This document shows, in pieces, positions 1 through 5,170 of a stretch of DNA of 5,170 nt. The notes under the pieces were generated by a model. It made no database searches. It worked only from the letters and a program-made list of their open reading frames with translations, and had not been told where the DNA came from. The position numbers and the translations under genes were made by a program. Numbering within the stretch: position 1 is the first letter of the stretch; each line of letters begins with the position of its first letter. Source of the DNA: Brevundimonas sp. (GTDB lineage Bacteria > Pseudomonadota > Alphaproteobacteria > Caulobacterales > Caulobacteraceae); NCBI GenBank assembly GCA_024711185.1, contig JANJTI010000164.1:1-5170 (forward strand), in the 5' to 3' direction.

Positions 1-1
1 G

Positions 2-100
2 ACGGGCCCCGGCCGCACCCCGGCCGCCGGGCCGGCCTCGGAAGGTTTCGCCGCGCCGCCGCCGGCCGGGTCGGTCGCCGCCGTGGCCGGGGCCAGCTAG
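2..100 (+). pseudogene. Upstream in-frame fragment of the LysM/M23 protein, ending at an amber codon
   Basis: This frame is open from the left edge to a TAG at 98-100 and is in phase with the LysM/M23 reading frame that follows. It encodes about 32 residues rich in Ala, Pro and Gly, the composition expected of the linker that often precedes a LysM domain. Nearly all codons end in G or C, as in the genes downstream. The TAG sits two residues before the Ile of the LysM opening, where the family pattern Y-x-V-x-x-G-D-T has its Tyr, so a TAC or TAT to TAG change explains it simply. I infer that fragment and downstream frame are one gene split by a nonsense change or a sequencing error. The alternative is that this is the true end of a different gene. 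The real N-terminus, including any signal peptide, lies left of the window. Confidence 0.55.
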
Positions 101-805
101 GTGATCCAGCCGGGCGACACCATTTCCGGCATCGGCCGGCGCTTCCAGACGCCGGTGCAGGTGCTCATCGACCTGAACGGCCTCGGTCCGCGGGCGAGCA
201 TCTCGCCCGGCCAGCGGCTGATTCTTCCGCGCGGCGCCGTCGATGTCGGGGGCGATCCCTACGCGACCGGACCGGCTCCGGAAGGAATGAGCACGCCGGA
301 GGAGGCGCCGCCGCCTCCGCCGCCGCCGCCTCTCCCGACGGCCGCCCCGACTCCCGTGCCGCCGTCGCGCCAGCCGGCCGCTACCGCCGCGCCGACGGCG
401 CCCCCCGCCGCCTCGACCGTGGCGCTGGACTGGCCGGTGCGCGGCGAGATCGTGCGACGCTTCGGCCCGGTCGGCCTGGGCGAGCGCAACAACGGGATCA
501 ACATCGCCGCGCCGGCCGGAACGGAGGTGCGGGCGGCGGCCGCGGGGCGGGTGGGCTATGTCGGCGACGACCTGGCCGGGCAGGGGCTGACGGTGCTGAT
601 CGTCCACCGCGACGGCTGGCGCACGGTCTACGGCCACCTCGGCTCGGAGACGGTGCAGGACGGCCAGGACGTGCAGGCGGGGCAGGTCATCGGCACCGTG
701 GGAACCAGCGCCGGGGACGGCCGGCCCTCGATGCATTTCGAGACCTGGCGCATGCGCGGCGACGAGCCGAACGCCGTCGACCCGCTGGGCGTGTTGCCGC
801 GATAG
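101..805 (+). CDS. LysM domain + degenerate M23 (LytM) domain protein, NlpD/DipM-like; N-terminus missing or interrupted
   Basis: This is a peptidoglycan-associated envelope protein, probably an activator of septal amidases rather than an enzyme. Numbering from GTG 101, residues 1-43 are a LysM domain (QPGDTISGI near the start, ending in RLILP). Residues 44-107 are a Pro/Ala linker with eight prolines in a row at 70-77. Residues 108-234 are an M23 domain (IAAPAGTEV, YGHL, MHFE). The catalytic set is incomplete: the HxGxD zinc motif reads NNGIN (N130, N134) and the first His of HxH is S210, while H179 and H212 remain. NlpD, EnvC and DipM have similarly degenerate LytM domains and activate amidases. 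GTG 101 directly follows an in-frame TAG, has only a weak GGGG (88-91) upstream, and gives no signal peptide, so this start is doubtful. A location just before yajC-secDF matches my recollection of nlpD/dipM-like genes in alphaproteobacteria. The domain calls are secure; the start is not. Confidence 0.8.
   Translation: MIQPGDTISGIGRRFQTPVQVLIDLNGLGPRASISPGQRLILPRGAVDVGGDPYATGPAPEGMSTPEEAPPPPPPPPLPTAAPTPVPPSRQPAATAAPTAPPAASTVALDWPVRGEIVRRFGPVGLGERNNGINIAAPAGTEVRAAAAGRVGYVGDDLAGQGLTVLIVHRDGWRTVYGHLGSETVQDGQDVQAGQVIGTVGTSAGDGRPSMHFETWRMRGDEPNAVDPLGVLPR
308..331 (+). repeat. CCG/CCT triplet run encoding eight prolines
   Basis: Eight consecutive proline codons (six CCG, two CCT) lie in the linker between the LysM and M23 domains. 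Such runs can expand or contract by slippage, and they stall ribosomes unless elongation factor P acts, which is established for polyproline in general. Here the run probably just forms a stiff spacer between the two domains. Confidence 0.75.
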
Positions 806-836
806 CGCAGCCGCCGGCGCGCGCGGGCGCGTCGCG

Positions 837-865
837 TTGCAAAGTCCGGCGGCGCGCCCTAGGTT
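837..865 (+). promoter_or_regulatory. Candidate housekeeping promoter for yajC-secD-secF
   Basis: TTGCAA at 837-842 (4 of 6 matches to TTGACA) and TAGGTT at 860-865 (3 of 6 to TATAAT) are separated by 17 bp. They sit in the only locally less GC-rich stretch of the 120-bp gap between the M23 gene and yajC. Transcription would start near 872, leaving a leader of about 50 nt before the yajC start. The site is placed sensibly for the sec operon, but the match is by eye and alphaproteobacterial promoters are loose. Confidence 0.4.
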
Positions 866-925
866 CCGCGCCTCATTTTCCGGGGGCGCCGCCGCGAGCC
901 GGCCGGCCCGATCAAGGACGTATCG

Positions 926-1240
926 ATGACTGCTGCCGACGGCGGCCTGATGGCCATTATCGTGAACTTCCTGCCCTTCGTGGCGATCTTCGTCCTGTTC
1001 TACTTCCTGATGATCCGCCCGCAGCAGAAGCGGATGAAGGAGCACCGGGCGATGATCGAGGCGATCAAGCGCGGCGACACCGTGGTGATGTCCAATGGCA
1101 TGATCGGCAAGGTCACCCGCGTCGAGAACGAGGAGGCCATGGTCGAGATCGCCCAGGGCGTGAACGTGCGCGTGGTCAAGTCGATGGTCAGCGAGGTCCG
1201 CAACCGCACGGCCATCGCCGCCAACGACTCCAAGGCCTGA
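926..1240 (+). CDS. yajC: Preprotein translocase accessory subunit YajC
   Basis: YajC is a small inner-membrane protein that associates with SecD and SecF and, through them, with the SecYEG channel; its exact contribution is modest and it is dispensable in E. coli. The 104-residue length fits the family. One transmembrane helix spans about residues 9-29, followed directly by the family signature IRPQQKRMKEH (30-40). A soluble cytoplasmic domain follows, with the typical GDTVVMSNGMIGKV block around residues 50-63. ATG 926 is chosen because AAGGA at 914-918 lies 7 nt upstream; Met9 would leave the helix without its short leader. The gene is first in yajC-secD-secF, with a 31-bp gap to secD and no terminator between them. 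A candidate promoter lies about 60 bp upstream. Confidence 0.97.
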   Translation: MTAADGGLMAIIVNFLPFVAIFVLFYFLMIRPQQKRMKEHRAMIEAIKRGDTVVMSNGMIGKVTRVENEEAMVEIAQGVNVRVVKSMVSEVRNRTAIAANDSKA

Positions 1241-1271
1241 GCGGCCGCCTGAAAGGTTCGGGACAGCCCGC

Positions 1272-2861
1272 ATGGTCCATCTGTCGCGCTGGAAGGTCAT
1301 CCTTCTCGCAGTCACGCTCGCTCTCGGGCTGCTGTTCTCCTACGGCAACGCCCTGAGCCCGGCGCAGCGCGCTGCGCTGCCCGGCTGGCTGCCCAAGCCG
1401 ACCCTCAATCTGGGCCTCGACCTGCAGGGCGGCTCCTACCTGCTGCTGCAGGTGGACGTCGACGCCATGCGCGAGAAGCGCCTGCAGAACCTGAGCGAGG
1501 ACGCGCGGCAGGTGCTGTCCGAGGCGCGCATCGGGGTCACCGGGATTGTCCGCGACGGCAACGGGGTGGTGGTCACGGTCGCAGACCCCGGCCAGACCAA
1601 TGCAGCCGTCGACGCCCTGCGGCGTCTCCTGTCCACCGGCGTGGGGCTGGTGTCCGACCGGACCGTGAACCGCGTCGGCGACGGGCGCATCCGCTACGCC
1701 TACACCGACCAGGCCCTGACCCAGATGGGCCCGACCGCGGTCGACCAGTCGATCGAGGTGGTCCGCCGCCGCATCGACAGCCTCGGCACCCGCGAGCCCT
1801 CGATCACCCGCCAGGGCGCCGACCGGATCGTCGTCCAGGCGCCGGGCGAGAGCGATCCGACCCAGCTGGAGCGCGTCATCGGGCAGACCGCCCAGCTGAC
1901 CTTCCAGATGGTCGACGTCGAGAACTCCCTTCAGGAAGCGCTGGCCGGCGCCGTGCCGCCGGACGCCGAGGTGCTGTTCGGTGAGGACGGCACGCCGTAT
2001 CTGGTCAAGCGCCGGGTGATCGTCTCGGGCGAGAACCTGGTCAACGCCAACGTCACCACCGACCAGAGCAACCGGCCGGCGATCGGCTTCCGCTTCGACG
2101 GCCAGGGCGCACGCCGCTTCGGCGAGACCACCGCCGCCAACATCGGCCGGCCCTTCGCCATCATCCTCGACGGCAAGGTGATCTCGGCGCCGCGCATCAA
2201 CTCGGCCATCACCGGCGGCCAGGGCATCATCGAGGGCAGCTTCACCATCGCCTCGGCCTCCGAGCTGGTGAACCTGCTGAACGGCGGTTCGCTGCCGGCG
2301 CCGCTCACCGTCGAGGAGCGCCGCAGCGTCACCGCCTCGCTGGGCGCCGACGCGGTCCGTGCGGGCCAGATGGCGACCCTGATCGCCTTCATCGGCGTGC
2401 TGGTCTTCATGATCCTGTCCTACGGCCTGCTGTTCGGCGGCATTTCGGTCGTGGCCCTGCTGATGAACGGCCTGCTGATCATCGCCGCCATGTCGCTGAC
2501 CGGCGCGACCCTGACCCTGCCCGGCATCGCGGGCCTGATCCTGACCCTGGCCATGGCCGTCGACGCCAACGTGCTGATCTTCGAGCGCATGCGCGACGAG
2601 GCCAACGCCGGGCGCTCGCCGATCGCGGCCATGGACGCCGGCTTCAACCGGGCCATGGTGACCATCATCGACGCCAACCTGACCACCATCCTGGCGGCGC
2701 TGATCATGTTCTGGTTCGGCGCCGGGCCGGTGCGCGGCTTCGCCTGGACCCTGTCCATCGGCGTCGTCACCTCGGTGTTCACCGCCGTCCTGGTCACCCA
2801 GGTCCTTCTCGCCTTCTGGTTCCGCGTGGCGCGGCCGAAGAAGCTGCCGATCGCGTCGTGA
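1272..2861 (+). CDS. secD: Protein translocase subunit SecD
   Basis: SecD is one half of the SecDF complex, which uses the proton gradient to pull preproteins out of SecYEG on the periplasmic side. The 529 residues carry TM1 (about 8-24), the conserved LGLDLQGGSYLLLQVD block (47-62) and a large periplasmic P1 region (about 60-365). That region includes an ILDGKVISAPRIN segment (298-310) and the GSLPAPL turn (339-345). Five more helices follow between about 367 and 515. The TM4 motif VDANVLIFERMRDE (430-443) contains D431, which aligns with the functional Asp of SecDF (D340 in the Thermus protein). Length is shorter than E. coli SecD (about 615) and, as I recall, usual for alphaproteobacteria. 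ATG 1272 has GGGA at 1260-1263 upstream. The stop codon lies 8 bp before the secF ATG, so the two are probably translationally coupled. Confidence 0.98.
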   Translation: MVHLSRWKVILLAVTLALGLLFSYGNALSPAQRAALPGWLPKPTLNLGLDLQGGSYLLLQVDVDAMREKRLQNLSEDARQVLSEARIGVTGIVRDGNGVVVTVADPGQTNAAVDALRRLLSTGVGLVSDRTVNRVGDGRIRYAYTDQALTQMGPTAVDQSIEVVRRRIDSLGTREPSITRQGADRIVVQAPGESDPTQLERVIGQTAQLTFQMVDVENSLQEALAGAVPPDAEVLFGEDGTPYLVKRRVIVSGENLVNANVTTDQSNRPAIGFRFDGQGARRFGETTAANIGRPFAIILDGKVISAPRINSAITGGQGIIEGSFTIASASELVNLLNGGSLPAPLTVEERRSVTASLGADAVRAGQMATLIAFIGVLVFMILSYGLLFGGISVVALLMNGLLIIAAMSLTGATLTLPGIAGLILTLAMAVDANVLIFERMRDEANAGRSPIAAMDAGFNRAMVTIIDANLTTILAALIMFWFGAGPVRGFAWTLSIGVVTSVFTAVLVTQVLLAFWFRVARPKKLPIAS

Positions 2862-2863
2862 GG
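2860..2863 (+). promoter_or_regulatory. Shine-Dalgarno GAGG that decides the secF start
   Basis: GAGG overlaps the secD stop codon (2859-2861) and lies 6 nt before ATG 2870. The rival GTG at 2858 shares GTGA with the secD stop but has only AAGAAG about 13 nt upstream. The protein from ATG begins MSRFWPLIKLLP, which suits the usual short SecF N-terminus, so ATG 2870 is preferred. The arrangement implies that ribosomes finishing secD re-initiate on secF. Confidence 0.6.
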
Positions 2864-2869
2864 TCGCCC

Positions 2870-3871
2870 ATGTCCCGCTTCTGGCCCCTCATCAAGCTGC
2901 TCCCGATCAAGACGAATTTCCGCTTCGTCCGCTATGCGAGGCTGTTCGGGTCGCTGTCCGTCCTGCTCGTGGTCCTGTCGGTGTTCTTCACCATCTGGCC
3001 GGCTGACAACAAGTGCGGCGGCCTGACCTGCGGTGTCGACTTCCTCGGCGGCAACCTGATCGAGATGTCGACCTCGCCCGAGCCCGTGGACCTCGCCGAG
3101 ATCCGCGCCAGCCTGAACCGTCAGGGCGTGCCCGACGCCCAGGTGCAGAGCTATTCCGTGCCCGGCTCGGACCCCACCGGCCGCTTCCACGCCATGGCCA
3201 GGTTCGGCAATCTCGAGGGCGTCACCGCCGGCGAGACCATCAACCGCGTCAAGGCCGGCCTGACCCAGGATCTGGGCGCGGTGCAGTTCACCCGCACCGA
3301 GGCCGTCGGCGCCGCGGTCTCGGGCGAGCTGCTGCAGAACGGCATCATGGCCCTGCTGGTCGCGATCGTCCTGATGCTGATCTACATCTGGTTCCGGTTC
3401 GAGTGGCAGTTCGGCCTCGGGGCCGTAATCGGCCTGTTCCACGACGTCATCCTGACCTTCGGTCTGTTCGCCCTCACCGGCATGGAGTTCAGCCTGACGG
3501 CGGTGGCCTCGATCCTGACGGTGATCGGCTATTCGATGAACGACACCGTCGTCGTCTACGACCGCATCCGCGAGAACCTGCGCAAGTACAAGAAGATGCC
3601 GCTGGGAGAACTGATCGACCTGTCGATCAACGAGACCCTGTCCCGGACCATCATGACCGGCGTCACGGCGCTGTTCGCCCTGACCGTGCTGGCGGTGCTG
3701 GGGGGCGGGCCGCTGCAGCCGTTCGCCATCGCCCTGATCTTCGGCATCGTGGTCGGCACCTACTCCTCGGTCTACGTCGCCGCGCCGGTGCTGCTGCTGT
3801 GGGGCGTCAAGCGGGGCGGGTCCTCGGACGAGGCCAAGCCGATCAAGCTGGGCATGGCCTCCCGCCCATAG
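2870..3871 (+). CDS. secF: Protein translocase subunit SecF
   Basis: SecF is the partner of SecD in the proton-driven complex that assists late steps of Sec export. From ATG 2870 it has 333 residues, near the usual family length. TM1 lies at about 24-43. The conserved GVDFLGGN motif (55-62) begins the periplasmic P4 domain, which runs to about 155. Helices 2-6 occupy about 159-312. The TM4 signature GYSMNDTVVVYDRIREN (220-236) contains D225, and LSRT (257-260) contains R259; these correspond to the Asp and Arg implicated in proton relay in Thermus SecDF. A GTG at 2858 would add four residues and overlap the secD stop by 4 bp, but it lacks a good ribosome site. One oddity is a Cys pair (C49, C54) just before GVDF. 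The last gene of the operon, it is followed by a hairpin 30 bp after the stop. Confidence 0.97.
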   Translation: MSRFWPLIKLLPIKTNFRFVRYARLFGSLSVLLVVLSVFFTIWPADNKCGGLTCGVDFLGGNLIEMSTSPEPVDLAEIRASLNRQGVPDAQVQSYSVPGSDPTGRFHAMARFGNLEGVTAGETINRVKAGLTQDLGAVQFTRTEAVGAAVSGELLQNGIMALLVAIVLMLIYIWFRFEWQFGLGAVIGLFHDVILTFGLFALTGMEFSLTAVASILTVIGYSMNDTVVVYDRIRENLRKYKKMPLGELIDLSINETLSRTIMTGVTALFALTVLAVLGGGPLQPFAIALIFGIVVGTYSSVYVAAPVLLLWGVKRGGSSDEAKPIKLGMASRP

Positions 3872-3900
3872 GCAAAGACCCCACTTTCTTTCGGTGTTTG

Positions 3901-3936
3901 TCGGTGAAGCGCGGCTGTAAGGTCGCGCTTCACTGA
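3901..3936 (+). terminator. Strong hairpin after secF, possible terminator or 3'-end stabiliser
   Basis: GTGAAGCGCG (3904-3913) and CGCGCTTCAC (3924-3933) are perfect inverted repeats. In RNA the stem extends outward by G.U, C-G and U-A pairs (3901-3903 with 3934-3936) and inward by G.U and C-G (3914-3915 with 3922-3923). This gives a 15-pair stem around a UGUAAG loop. It starts 30 bp after the secF stop, the usual place for an operon end. No T-run follows on either strand, so it is not a textbook intrinsic terminator; it could protect the 3' end, work with Rho, or be an operator for the next gene. TCGGTG is repeated exactly 10 bp apart at 3891 and 3901. Confidence 0.55.
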
Positions 3937-3965
3937 TTCACGACGCCCGGGGAGGGGCGACCGCC

Positions 3966-4589
3966 ATGTTCGCCAGACTGCTTTCCAACTTCCGCACGAC
4001 CATCCTGCTCAGCCTGCTGCTCGCGGCGGTGATGATCTACGCCTTCGGCCAGCTGGCCCCGGGCGGCTACGACCTCGGCTTCTGGCAGGCGGCGTTCCGC
4101 TGGATCCACGTCGTCGCCGGCATCCTGTGGATCGGGCTGCTGTACTATTTCAACTTCGTCCAGATCCGGGTCATGCCGGCCATCCCGGCCGAGCTGAAGC
4201 CGGCGATCGGCAAGCACATCGCGCCCGAGGCCCTGTTCTGGTTTCGCTGGTCGGCGCTGGTCACCGTTCTGGCCGGCCTGGCGGTGATGTTCGCCCGCGG
4301 TCACGCCTACGCCCTCGAGGTGCTGAGCTTCGGCTTCGCCGGCGGCATGGTCGAGGGCGACCAGCAGTTCGCCCTGATGGGCATCGGCGTGTGGCTGGCG
4401 ATCGTCATGTTCCTCAACGTCTGGGGGATCATCTGGCCGAACCAGAAGCGGGCCCTGGGCATCGTGCCGGCAGACGACGAGAAGAAGGCGAAGGCTGCCC
4501 GCCTCGCCATGCTGGCCAGCCGCACCAACCTGCTGCTCTCGCTGCCGATGCTGACTTCGATGGCCATGTACCAGACGCTGTTCGGCTGA
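3966..4589 (+). CDS. PuuD-like (urate oxidase N-terminal domain type) integral membrane protein without a cytochrome c domain
   Basis: This is a 207-residue membrane protein with about five helices (roughly 12-29, 43-66, 92-110, 134-155, 188-205). Several stretches resemble the membrane domain of PuuD-type urate hydroxylases: FRWIHVVAGILWIG (44-57), NVWGIIWPNQKR (151-162) and ASRTNLLLSLPML (184-196). Full PuuD proteins are about twice as long and carry a C-terminal cytochrome c domain; here the protein ends after the last helix and no CXXCH is present. H48, H84 and H113 are candidate functional histidines; H48 lies in the most conserved-looking helix. No purine-catabolism gene is adjacent, so urate oxidation is not supported and the function is unknown. 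ATG 3966 follows a strong purine-rich ribosome site, GGGGAGGGG at 3949-3957. Hairpins on both sides suggest its own transcription unit, although no clear promoter is visible. Confidence 0.75.
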   Translation: MFARLLSNFRTTILLSLLLAAVMIYAFGQLAPGGYDLGFWQAAFRWIHVVAGILWIGLLYYFNFVQIRVMPAIPAELKPAIGKHIAPEALFWFRWSALVTVLAGLAVMFARGHAYALEVLSFGFAGGMVEGDQQFALMGIGVWLAIVMFLNVWGIIWPNQKRALGIVPADDEKKAKAARLAMLASRTNLLLSLPMLTSMAMYQTLFG

Positions 4590-4613
4590 TCGGCCGCGGA
4601 TGACGGACGCCGG

Positions 4614-4642
4614 GGCCGGGGAGGGCGACCTTTCCGGCCTTT
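4614..4642 (+). terminator. Hairpin with GCGA tetraloop and short T-run, probable intrinsic terminator
   Basis: GGCCGGGGAGG (4614-4624) pairs fully in RNA with CCTTTCCGGCC (4629-4639): nine Watson-Crick pairs and two G.U pairs around a GCGA loop of the GNRA class. TTT (4640-4642) follows. It lies 24 bp after the stop of the PuuD-like gene and 17 bp before the next start codon. The stem-loop-T layout fits a Rho-independent terminator, though the T-run is short. Its presence argues that this interval is non-coding, and so against the upstream ATG at 4600. Confidence 0.6.
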
Positions 4643-4650
4643 CGCGTTAT

Positions 4651-4654
4651 GGGG
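4651..4654 (+). promoter_or_regulatory. Ribosome site supporting the start at 4660
   Basis: GGGG lies 5 nt before ATG 4660. The in-frame alternative ATG at 4600 has no comparable purine run upstream, and starting there would translate through the hairpin at 4614-4642. This supports 4660, though the site itself is weak. Confidence 0.4.
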
Positions 4655-4659
4655 CGCGC

Positions 4660-5170
4660 ATGACCGATCTCGACGCCCAAGTCCGCGCCGCCGACCCAGA
4701 CCGCTGGCTGTCCAGCCGCTTCGTCGCCGACGGCCAGGCGCGCGCGGACCTGATCACGCTCTACGCCTTCGAGGCCGAGCTGGCCTCGATCCCGGCCAAG
4801 GTCAGCCAGCCCCTGCTGGCCGAGATGCGCCTGACCTGGTGGGCCGAGCAGATGGACGGGGTGTTCGCCGGGGCGCCGCGCAAGGGCCATCCGGTGCTGG
4901 AGGCGCTGGCGAGCGTCGGCGAGCGGCGGGGCCTGGAGCGGCCTTGGGCGGACGCCCTGATCGAGGCGCACGTGGACCGCGCCCACCGCCGGCCGCACGA
5001 TCTGGAGGCCCTGTTCGTCGGACCGGTGCAGGCGGCGGCGCGGGTGCTGGCGGGGCCGGGAGCGGCCGCCGCGGTCGCCGGGGCGGCCCGGGTCTGGGGG
5101 ATGACGCTGACGGGACGGGCGGCCGAGGCGGCGGCGCTGCGGCCGGCGGCGAACGCCGCGCTGAAGGGCC
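4660..5170 (+). CDS. Squalene/phytoene synthase-like protein, NDUFAF6-type (partial, runs off the right edge)
   Basis: The first 170 residues of a trans-isoprenyl-diphosphate-synthase-fold protein are present. The pattern DPDRWLSSRF (12-21), LITLYAF (31-37), EMRLTWWAEQ (55-64) and GHPVLEAL (76-83) matches my recollection of alphaproteobacterial proteins annotated as phytoene/squalene synthase family and related to mitochondrial NDUFAF6, a complex I assembly factor. True squalene and phytoene synthases have a DDxxD-like Asp-rich motif just after the YAF segment. Here that region reads FEAELASIPAKV, so the diphosphate-binding aspartates are missing and terpenoid synthesis is unlikely. No signal peptide or membrane helix is visible in this part, and the C-terminal half is outside the window. 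ATG 4660 is preferred over in-frame ATG 4600 because of GGGG at 4651-4654 and the hairpin between them. Family call fairly sure; the role in complex I assembly is inference. Confidence 0.78.
   Translation, partial: MTDLDAQVRAADPDRWLSSRFVADGQARADLITLYAFEAELASIPAKVSQPLLAEMRLTWWAEQMDGVFAGAPRKGHPVLEALASVGERRGLERPWADALIEAHVDRAHRRPHDLEALFVGPVQAAARVLAGPGAAAAVAGAARVWGMTLTGRAAEAAALRPAANAALKG

Noticed and set aside
806..836. GC-alternating stretch after the M23 gene as a terminator
   Set aside because: The CGCGCG-type sequence can fold in several weak ways but has no defined stem followed by a T-run.
1931..2410. 159-codon - strand frame within secD
   Set aside because: It is antisense to the SecD periplasmic domain, rich in Ser, Thr, Arg and Pro with no domain; a reverse-frame artefact.
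2858..2869. GTG 2858 as the secF start with a 4-bp overlap of the secD stop
   Set aside because: It is possible, but the ribosome site favours ATG 2870 and the four added residues do not resemble the usual SecF start.
2420..3442. 340-codon open frame on the - strand across the end of secD and start of secF
   Set aside because: It lies opposite two certain genes. Its product is rich in Asp, Glu, His, Gln and Gly with no recognisable domain, the usual shadow of GC-rich coding DNA.
3013..3936. 307-codon + strand frame inside and beyond secF
   Set aside because: It overlaps SecF in another frame and is extremely rich in Arg, Gly and Pro without motifs or a start signal. It ends inside the hairpin only by chance.
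4429..4998. 189-codon - strand frame over the PuuD-like and squalene/phytoene-like genes
   Set aside because: It covers two genes with recognisable protein motifs on the other strand, and its own product has no family resemblance and a shadow-like composition.

Overview
This GC-rich window (third codon positions almost all G or C) looks like ordinary chromosome from an alphaproteobacterium. The gene order and protein styles suggest the Caulobacterales (Caulobacter/Brevundimonas/Phenylobacterium type), but that placement is inferred from memory of the families and was not tested. All supported genes are on the + strand. I see no tRNA, rRNA, CRISPR array, insertion sequence, attachment site or origin.

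Layout: (1) Positions 1-805 hold the C-terminal part of an envelope protein with a LysM domain, a Pro/Ala-rich linker and a degenerate M23 (LytM) domain of the NlpD/DipM amidase-activator type. An in-frame TAG at 98-100 interrupts the reading frame exactly where LysM domains carry a conserved Tyr, so the gene is broken, read through, mis-sequenced, or restarts at GTG 101 without a signal peptide. (2) Positions 806-925 are a short intergenic region with a plausible promoter. (3) Positions 926-3871 are the Sec accessory operon yajC-secD-secF, with the secD stop codon immediately beside the secF start. (4) Positions 3872-3965 are intergenic and hold a strong 15-pair hairpin with perfect 10-bp arms. 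(5) Positions 3966-4589 encode a small multi-pass membrane protein resembling the membrane domain of PuuD-type urate hydroxylases but without their cytochrome c domain. (6) Positions 4590-4659 hold a GC-rich hairpin with a GCGA loop followed by TTT, probably a terminator. (7) From 4660 off the right edge runs a squalene/phytoene-synthase-like protein that lacks the Asp-rich catalytic motif and resembles NDUFAF6-type complex I assembly factors.

How the genes fit together: YajC, SecD and SecF form the proton-driven accessory complex of the SecYEG translocon. The upstream LysM/LytM protein would be a typical Sec client acting on septal peptidoglycan if intact. The two downstream genes are membrane or respiration related but are separated from secF, and from each other, by hairpins, so they are probably separate transcription units.

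I did not find a convincing new system. The points most worth a second look are the amber codon in the LysM domain, the loss of M23 active-site residues, the hairpin after secF, and the two downstream proteins that look like enzyme folds stripped of their redox or catalytic part.
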